Positions 8,446 to 13,065 of a stretch of 13,065 nt of DNA are shown in pieces. The stretch is from an uncultured Eubacteriales bacterium (GTDB lineage: Bacteria; Bacillota_A; Clostridia; Lachnospirales; Cellulosilyticaceae): assembly GCA_900556665.1 (NCBI GenBank), contig USPX01000040.1, positions 1 through 13,065 of the forward strand, read 5' to 3'. A model generated the notes under the pieces. That model did not search any database. It saw only the letters and a program-made list of their open reading frames with translations, and was not told the DNA's origin. Made by a program: the position numbers and the translations under genes. The first letter of the stretch is position 1. Each line of letters starts with the position of its first letter.

Positions 8446-9570
8446 CTATTTCTGCCATACTGTCTTATTTACAATATGTGTATAGCTTTGAATCAGCCTT
8501 ACTACCTTAGCTGAAACATTTGTATCTTCATAATCCCATGGCAGTACTTTTCCTTCTTTATTAACTTGCATACTTACAGCTACACCTATGGCTTCTAATA
8601 TATCTTTTTCTGTAATACCGCCTATCACAACTGTGCCACTGTCTAAAACCTCTGGCCTTTCTGTAGAAGTACGTATAAGTACACCTGGAAAGTCTAGCAT
8701 AGCACTTTCTTCTGATAAGGTACCACTATCTGATAAAACGCAATAACTATTAGTCTGTAATTTAATATAGTCAATAAATCCAAATGGCTTCAAGCTTTGT
8801 ACTAATGGATGAAATTTAAAGCCTCTTTGAACAATAAATTTCTTACTTCTAGGGTGGATTGAATAAATCACTGGCATTTGGTATTTCTCAGCAATGCCAT
8901 TAATGGCATTCATTAAAGACATAAAGTTTCGCTCAATATCAATATTTTCTTCACGGTGGGCGGATACCAAAATATAATTATTAGCTTTTAATCCTAATCT
9001 TTCTAGTACATCACTCTTCGTAAACTTCTCCTCATGAGCTCTAAGAACTTCTCTCATAGGCGAACCTGTTACAAAAATCGTTTTGCCATCTATACCTTCG
9101 CTTAATAAATAGCGCCTTGCATGTTGTGTATAAGGCAAATTAATATCTGAAATATGGTCTACTATTTTACGATTAATCATTTCAGACACATTCCAGTCCC
9201 AGCACCTATTACCTGCTTCCATATGAAAAATAGGTATCTTAAGCCTTTTAGCTGAAATAGCAGCTAATGCTGAATTGGTATCCCCTAATAATAATACAGC
9301 TTCTGGTTTTACCTTTTGCAAAATAGCATAGGACTTGGCAATAATATTTCCCATGGTTTCTCCCAAATCTTTTCCTACACTATCTAAGTAATAATCTGGG
9401 GCACGCAGTTCCAAATCCTTAAAGAAAACTTCATTTAGTGTATAATCCCAATTTTGCCCTGTATGCACTAAGGTATGGTCAAAATATTTATCACAGGCTT
9501 TAATGGTCTCTGAAAGTCTAATAATTTCAGGTCTCGTACCTATAATTGTCATTACTTTAAGCTTCTTCAT
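8446..9570 (-). CDS. fnlC: UDP-N-acetylglucosamine 2-epimerase family enzyme of L-FucNAc synthesis (FnlC/CapG type)
   Basis: In the FnlABC/CapEFG route this enzyme makes the last C2 epimerisation that yields UDP-N-acetyl-L-fucosamine. The 374-residue protein has the WecB-family fold marks: GTRPEI (11-16), GDTNS with Asp97, HMEAGNRC with Glu118, Glu130, SAHREENI with His205, and SDSGTLSEES in the UDP-binding half. HMEAGNRC (not HVEAGLRT) and NRKIVDHISDINLPY mark the FnlC/CapG branch rather than ordinary WecB. The segment VSEMINR departs from the usual PEE-NR, but the key glutamate is kept. An open frame extends 17 codons upstream; I start at ATG 9568-9570 because AGGAGG sits 6 bases before it and the protein then begins MKKLKVMTIIGTRPE. 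It overlaps fnlB by 14 bases, implying translational coupling. Confidence 0.9.
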   Translation of the reverse strand: MKKLKVMTIIGTRPEIIRLSETIKACDKYFDHTLVHTGQNWDYTLNEVFFKDLELRAPDYYLDSVGKDLGETMGNIIAKSYAILQKVKPEAVLLLGDTNSALAAISAKRLKIPIFHMEAGNRCWDWNVSEMINRKIVDHISDINLPYTQHARRYLLSEGIDGKTIFVTGSPMREVLRAHEEKFTKSDVLERLGLKANNYILVSAHREENIDIERNFMSLMNAINGIAEKYQMPVIYSIHPRSKKFIVQRGFKFHPLVQSLKPFGFIDYIKLQTNSYCVLSDSGTLSEESAMLDFPGVLIRTSTERPEVLDSGTVVIGGITEKDILEAIGVAVSMQVNKEGKVLPWDYEDTNVSAKVVRLIQSYTHIVNKTVWQK

Positions 9571-10684
9571 GTTCAACCTCCTCATAATAAGTATCTGGAT
9601 GATTTGGGTCAAAACATTCATTACACCACATAAATGTAATTAAGTCTTCTTCTCCTTCATTGCTAATACTATGCGTATAGCCAACTGGAATATCTATAAC
9701 TTCTAACTTTTCTCCACTAACATGATAAGTAATTACTTTATCCGTTCCTATTTTTCTAAACTTAATACATCCCTTACCATATGCTACAAGGAATTTTTCA
9801 ACCTTCGTATGGTGCCAATGATTCCCCTTAGTAATACCTGGCTTTGCTACATTTACAGAAAACTGGCCTTTTTCTAATGTCTTAATAATTTCTGTGAAGC
9901 TGCCTCTTTGATCCGTATGCATGACTAATGGGTATTTAAATGCTTCTTCTGGTAAATAACTTGTATAGGTGCTATATAATACTTTACTAAAATCATCACT
10001 CACCTTAGGCACATCTAAATTAGTCCTACTTGCTTTAAAAGCATATAAAAGACTTGTAATTTCCCCTAGAGTAGCTGTATATACTTTAGGCACCTTGTAA
10101 TAACACTTTTCATAAGCTACATTTTTATTTTCTATAGCACCTATAATTTCCTCTACAACGTCATCAATATATACAAGCTGTAAACTAATATTCGGATCTG
10201 TTACCGTAATTGGTAAATCTCTTGCTATATTATAGCAAAATGTAGCTACAGCACTGTTATAATTGGGCCTGCACCACTTGCCAAATACATTAGGTAAACG
10301 GTAGATACATACTTTATTGCCACTTTCTTCACTATACTTAATCAGTACTTCTTCCCCGGCCTTTTTACTCTTACCATATAAATTGTCCCTCTGCGCTTGT
10401 ATTGATGAAGTAACTATAATAGTTGCCTTATTTTGAGCTTTTTTGAGCTTCTCTATAAGCTCTTTTGTAAAATCACAATTACCCTGCATAAATTCTTCCT
10501 CAGATTTAGGTCTATTAATTCCTGCTAAATGAATCACACAGTCACAAATCTTACAATAAGCTTCTAATAATTCCTTAGGTGTATCCAGATCATACTCTAA
10601 TATTTCATGTATCCCTTCTTCTTTAAGCCTTATCACTAGATTTTTTCCTATAAATCCTTTAGAACCTGTTATAAGCAGTTTCAT
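9557..10684 (-). CDS. fnlB: Bifunctional SDR reductase/cupin enzyme of L-FucNAc synthesis (FnlB/CapF type)
   Basis: CapF/FnlB acts second in UDP-L-FucNAc synthesis: the C-terminal cupin epimerises C3 and the N-terminal NADPH-dependent domain reduces the C4 ketone. The 375 residues show both halves. The N-terminal Rossmann motif is TGSKGFIGKN (6-15), with SS-I and the catalytic Tyr103/Lys107 in YGKSK. The C-terminal cupin has GITKGNHWHHTKVEKFLVAYG (283-303), whose His289, His291, His292 and Glu296, with His338 in PVGYTHSI, look like a metal and active site. This domain pair is diagnostic of CapF. The ribosome site is a weaker AGGGTG 7 bases before the ATG. It lies 164 bases after fnlA with a hairpin in the gap, and overlaps fnlC. 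Reaction order is from the S. aureus pathway. Confidence 0.93.
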   Translation of the reverse strand: MKLLITGSKGFIGKNLVIRLKEEGIHEILEYDLDTPKELLEAYCKICDCVIHLAGINRPKSEEEFMQGNCDFTKELIEKLKKAQNKATIIVTSSIQAQRDNLYGKSKKAGEEVLIKYSEESGNKVCIYRLPNVFGKWCRPNYNSAVATFCYNIARDLPITVTDPNISLQLVYIDDVVEEIIGAIENKNVAYEKCYYKVPKVYTATLGEITSLLYAFKASRTNLDVPKVSDDFSKVLYSTYTSYLPEEAFKYPLVMHTDQRGSFTEIIKTLEKGQFSVNVAKPGITKGNHWHHTKVEKFLVAYGKGCIKFRKIGTDKVITYHVSGEKLEVIDIPVGYTHSISNEGEEDLITFMWCNECFDPNHPDTYYEEVEHEEA

Positions 10685-10791
10685 TGTATTTCACCCTAAT
10701 AAAAGTCTCTCTATTTATTGTAATGCAATATATCTTGTATCTATGTCATCTATATAGATTTATAGCCTGAATAGACTTGTATATAAATATT

Positions 10792-10837
10792 AAGAGAATG
10801 CCTATAAGATTTATAATAATTTTTTGGGCATCCCCTT
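10792..10837 (-). other. Hairpin in the fnlA-fnlB gap
   Basis: In minus-strand RNA AAGGGGATGCC (10837-10827) can pair with GGCATTCTCTT (10802-10792): 11 bp with two G-U pairs and a 24-base AU-rich loop. It begins 11 bases after the fnlA stop. No U-run follows, so it is a poor intrinsic terminator; it could be a processing or stability element, or a partial attenuator between fnlA and fnlB. Confidence 0.35.
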
Positions 10838-10848
10838 TAGTATCATAT

Positions 10849-11844
10849 TTATTCGCTTAAATATTTTCCCTTCACAAGGAGTTCTTTTACTTTATCTTTT
10901 GGTAATATTTGATCTGCTGAGGTATAACGTTTGAAATTAACTTTTTGTAAATTTAACTTATCGTAATACGCTTTAAGTCCCTCTATTTCTAAAGTTGGCA
11001 TAATCATATAATAAGTATCATTATACATAAATGTATGATTTACTTCATACTCTGATACGAGTACTTCATCTAATTTTTCTCCAGGTCTCATACCAATTTC
11101 TTTAATGGTTACACCCTGAACCTTACTTTCTTCTATTAAAACATTAGCTACATCAATTATACGATAAGCGGGCATACGCATTACAAAAATTTCGCCACCT
11201 CTACTTGCTTCAGCAGCCTTAAAAAGTAAACTAATTGCTTCAGGTAGTGTAATAAAATATCTTGTCATCGCTTTATGTGTCAGTGTTATTTCTTTAGTTG
11301 TATTAATTTGATTAATAAAGAATGGTACTACACTCCCATTGGAACCTATTACATTGCCTGCACGAATACAAACAAACTTTGTATCCTTTGACAATAAATT
11401 GGCTTGAATAATAAGTCTTTCCCCTACTGCCTTTGTCATCCCATACAAATTTAATGCATCTACTGCTTTATCTGTCGATACATCTATAACTTTTTTAACC
11501 TTATTTTTGATACTTGCTTTAATGAGATTTTCTGTTCCCTTAATATTAGTCTTAATGGCTTCATAAGGTTGTATTTCACATATAGGTACATGTTTAAGAG
11601 CAGCTAAATGAAATATATAATCTACACCTATGGTTGCTTCTTCCAATGATGCATAATCTCTTACATCACCTACTATAAATCTTAAACGTGAATCATTGTA
11701 TTCTCTACACATCTTTACTTGTGCCATTTCGCCTCTAGAGTAAATTCTAATTTCTTTAGGATTATATGTTAAAAGCTGGGTAACAAGTTCATGTCCCCAA
11801 GAACCCGTTCCTCCTGTCACTAAAATGACTTGATCCTTATACAT
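10849..11844 (-). CDS. fnlA: UDP-GlcNAc 4,6-dehydratase/5-epimerase (CapE/FnlA/PseB family)
   Basis: The first enzyme of the UDP-L-FucNAc route: it dehydrates UDP-GlcNAc at C4/C6 and inverts C5 to give a 4-keto-6-deoxy sugar for FnlB. The 331 residues belong to the polysaccharide biosynthesis SDR family (PF02719): TGGTGSWG (10-17) binds NADP, GDVRD is at 59-63, AALKHVP at 81-87, STDKA at 123-127 with Asp125/Lys126, and LYGMTK at 133-138 with Tyr134/Lys138. IGMRPGEKLDEVL lies in the C-terminal half. The Tyr134 and the RPGEKL segment look more like PseB/FlaA1 than S. aureus CapE, but the neighbours are fnlB and fnlC, so I assign the FucNAc role. AGGAGG lies 10 bases before the ATG. Upstream, a TATAAT (11888-11893) lacks a well-spaced -35. 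Confidence 0.88.
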   Translation of the reverse strand: MYKDQVILVTGGTGSWGHELVTQLLTYNPKEIRIYSRGEMAQVKMCREYNDSRLRFIVGDVRDYASLEEATIGVDYIFHLAALKHVPICEIQPYEAIKTNIKGTENLIKASIKNKVKKVIDVSTDKAVDALNLYGMTKAVGERLIIQANLLSKDTKFVCIRAGNVIGSNGSVVPFFINQINTTKEITLTHKAMTRYFITLPEAISLLFKAAEASRGGEIFVMRMPAYRIIDVANVLIEESKVQGVTIKEIGMRPGEKLDEVLVSEYEVNHTFMYNDTYYMIMPTLEIEGLKAYYDKLNLQKVNFKRYTSADQILPKDKVKELLVKGKYLSE

Positions 11845-11915
11845 TCTACTCTATCCTCCTGTTAAATTACTACACTACCTCATATCTATTATATTCTATG
11901 TCGCATTTTGTTTTT

Positions 11916-11944
11916 TTGTCACAAGTCTTTCCTATTAATATCAT
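11916..11944 (+). promoter_or_regulatory. Promoter of the deacetylase-formyltransferase unit
   Basis: -35 TTGTCA (11916-11921), a 17-base spacer, and -10 TATCAT (11939-11944), each one base from consensus. It starts a transcript near 11951 with a leader of about 44 bases. It sits in the 150-base divergent region shared with fnlA; no clear operator-like repeat is visible there. Confidence 0.65.
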
Positions 11945-11994
11945 ATTTTTATCCAGCTTAACCTTTATTTAACTTATATATAAGGAGGCTTTTC

Positions 11995-12735
11995 ATGTTC
12001 TCTTATAAAGATTATCAAAATATTATTAATCTTATAAAAATTAGTGGTAAAGTCGAAAACTTTTATACAGCCAAAAATAAAAATAAATTTATTATTATGC
12101 GGCATGATGTAGAATTTAGTGTAGAAAGAGCTTATCAGCTTGCTCTAGTTGAGGCAAACGAAGATTTTCATTCTACCTATTTCTTTCAACTTACAAATAA
12201 TGCCTATAACCTCCTATCTAAACGTAATCTCACACTTATTCATGAAATAGCCCATTTAGGGCATTGTATAGGACTTCATTTTCATCCTAATGGACTTACT
12301 GATTTAACACACATATGTAGTGAAATTGAAAAGCAAATTAATATCCTCAATCAAATGTTACCTATTAAAATCGATACCTTTTCTATTCATCGCCCTTCCA
12401 AAGAAATTTTACGAGCTAATCTTAAACTTCCTTTTGCAATTAATGCTTATCAAAATGATTATTTTTCTTTCATCGAAGATTTAAATATAGCAACACCTAC
12501 TGTTTGCTATCTATCCGATTCTAGACATCATTGGAATTATGGTTTAACCCCTTCTGCAGAGCTATTTAAAAATCATGATAAAATTCAAATTCTGACACAC
12601 CCCTATTCATGGACACCTGATGGATTTGATAATCTTAATAACTTCCGCTCACTCATAGCTGAAAACTCTAAAACCTTTATGCACACCATAGATCAAGAAT
12701 GTACCCATTTTAAGGAGGTTAAAGATGCTTTATAA
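11995..12735 (+). CDS. Cytoplasmic NodB-fold polysaccharide deacetylase-like protein
   Basis: A 246-residue protein whose motifs fit a divergent carbohydrate esterase family 4 fold: MRHDVEFS (35-42) for motif 1 with Asp38 and Glu40; GHCIGLHFHP (89-98) for motif 2 with His90, His95 and His97; HRPS (132-135) for motif 3; and LTHPYSW (200-206) with His202 for the last motif. Family enzymes remove N- or O-acetyl groups using a metal held by Asp and two His. Glu40 stands where a second Asp is common. There is no signal peptide, so the substrate should be a nucleotide sugar or lipid-linked glycan on the cytoplasmic face rather than finished cell wall. AGGAGG is 6 bases before the ATG. Its 3' end overlaps the formyltransferase-like gene by 11 bases. 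The fold is fairly likely; activity and substrate are unknown. Confidence 0.7.
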   Translation: MFSYKDYQNIINLIKISGKVENFYTAKNKNKFIIMRHDVEFSVERAYQLALVEANEDFHSTYFFQLTNNAYNLLSKRNLTLIHEIAHLGHCIGLHFHPNGLTDLTHICSEIEKQINILNQMLPIKIDTFSIHRPSKEILRANLKLPFAINAYQNDYFSFIEDLNIATPTVCYLSDSRHHWNYGLTPSAELFKNHDKIQILTHPYSWTPDGFDNLNNFRSLIAENSKTFMHTIDQECTHFKEVKDAL

Positions 12736-13065
12736 AGTTGTTTTATTTGGTACTAAAGATACGACTTATCAGATAGCCGAATATCTTCAAATAATACCTA
12801 TAGACCTTATTGTTACTATAGATGAAAATCTCATTTCATCAGGAAACATCTCTGGTTTTAAATCACTCAAAGGTTTAACTACGCGCTATGGTATCCCCCT
12901 CTTTGAAACAGATGCTTACAATCTAGCTAGCAATAAGTGCCAAACATTCTTCAGCCAAAACACCTTTGAATTAGGTATTTGCATGGGATGGCAACGCCTT
13001 ATTCCACTTTATATTTTAAATCAATTTAAATATGGTATTTTTGGCTTTCACGGTAGTTGTGGTTA
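12725..13065 (+). CDS. Formyltransferase-family protein, 5' part only (cut by window edge)
   Basis: I read 113 codons from the ATG at 12725-12727 with no stop before the edge. MLYKVVLFGTKDTTYQIAEYL begins like the Rossmann half of methionyl-tRNA or sugar N-formyltransferases. GICMGWQRLIPLYIL (84-98) and IFGFHGSCG (105-113) match the segment where these enzymes have the catalytic His of the N-x-H-x-S-x-LP region; here His109 would be that residue. The family moves a formyl group from 10-formyl-tetrahydrofolate to an amine. GFHGS rather than NIHPSLLP, together with the setting, points to a sugar-modifying member and not Fmt of translation. AAGGAGG lies 6 bases before the start, inside the deacetylase gene, so the two are translationally linked. 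The catalytic Asp and the C-terminal half are not visible. Confidence 0.72.
   Translation, partial: MLYKVVLFGTKDTTYQIAEYLQIIPIDLIVTIDENLISSGNISGFKSLKGLTTRYGIPLFETDAYNLASNKCQTFFSQNTFELGICMGWQRLIPLYILNQFKYGIFGFHGSCG

Noticed and set aside
9571..9621. N-terminal extension of fnlC by 17 codons
   Set aside because: The extra residues have no match to the family start; the internal ATG has AGGAGG at ideal spacing, and the short overlap with fnlB is typical of coupled genes.
9981..9991. Another near-copy of the gal operator word (CTTTACTAAAA)
   Set aside because: One mismatch, inside fnlB coding sequence for Asp-Phe-Ser-Lys, far from any promoter; expected by chance in AT-rich DNA.

Overview
The window reads as chromosomal DNA of a low-GC Gram-positive anaerobe of the class Clostridia, probably Lachnospirales-like (Cellulosilyticum or a relative is my guess, from overall feel only). 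The grounds are the strong A+T bias, AGGAGG-type ribosome binding sites before nearly every gene, sigma-A-like promoters, a Firmicutes-type (class II) GalT, and a GalR-like LacI regulator divergent from galKET. There is no rRNA, tRNA, CRISPR array, insertion sequence or phage gene. No stretch longer than about 220 bases lacks a gene.

Left third (1-5830): a complete Leloir galactose locus. On the minus strand lie galM (mutarotase, cut by the window edge) and a LacI/GalR-family repressor. Divergent on the plus strand is galK-galE-galT, with galE and galT 2 bases apart. The 184-base region between the repressor and galK carries two good promoters and three exact copies of an 11-base palindrome, TTTTA(C/G)TAAAA. 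One copy lies in the spacer of the galK promoter, one just upstream of its -35, and one against the repressor's own ribosome binding site. The operon ends at a 17-bp terminator hairpin shared with the convergent uppP gene.

Middle (5830-8445): uppP/bacA (undecaprenyl-diphosphate phosphatase), then an unusual cytoplasmic protein of 477 residues that looks like a clan GH-A glycoside hydrolase with a C-terminal beta-rich region. I cannot assign its substrate. Both are on the minus strand, each with a plausible promoter.

Right third (8446-13065): a surface-polysaccharide locus. On the minus strand, fnlA/capE-like, fnlB/capF-like and fnlC/capG-like genes encode the three-enzyme route from UDP-GlcNAc to UDP-N-acetyl-L-fucosamine. 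Divergent from them, behind a strong promoter, start a NodB-fold deacetylase-like gene and, overlapping it by 11 bases, a formyltransferase-like gene cut by the right edge. This end is probably the start of a larger capsule or glycan cluster.

Functionally, galactose is mutarotated by GalM, phosphorylated by GalK, and exchanged and epimerised by GalT/GalE. That yields glucose-1-phosphate and UDP-galactose, and UDP-galactose is also a glycan precursor. The fnl genes supply a second activated sugar, UppP recycles the lipid carrier on which such glycans are built, and the deacetylase/formyltransferase pair may modify an amino sugar. I see no wholly unknown multi-gene system. The points most worth checking are the deacetylase-formyltransferase pair, the orphan glycosidase-like protein, the operator triad, and a tyrosine in the CapE-like enzyme where S. 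aureus CapE, as I recall it, has methionine.
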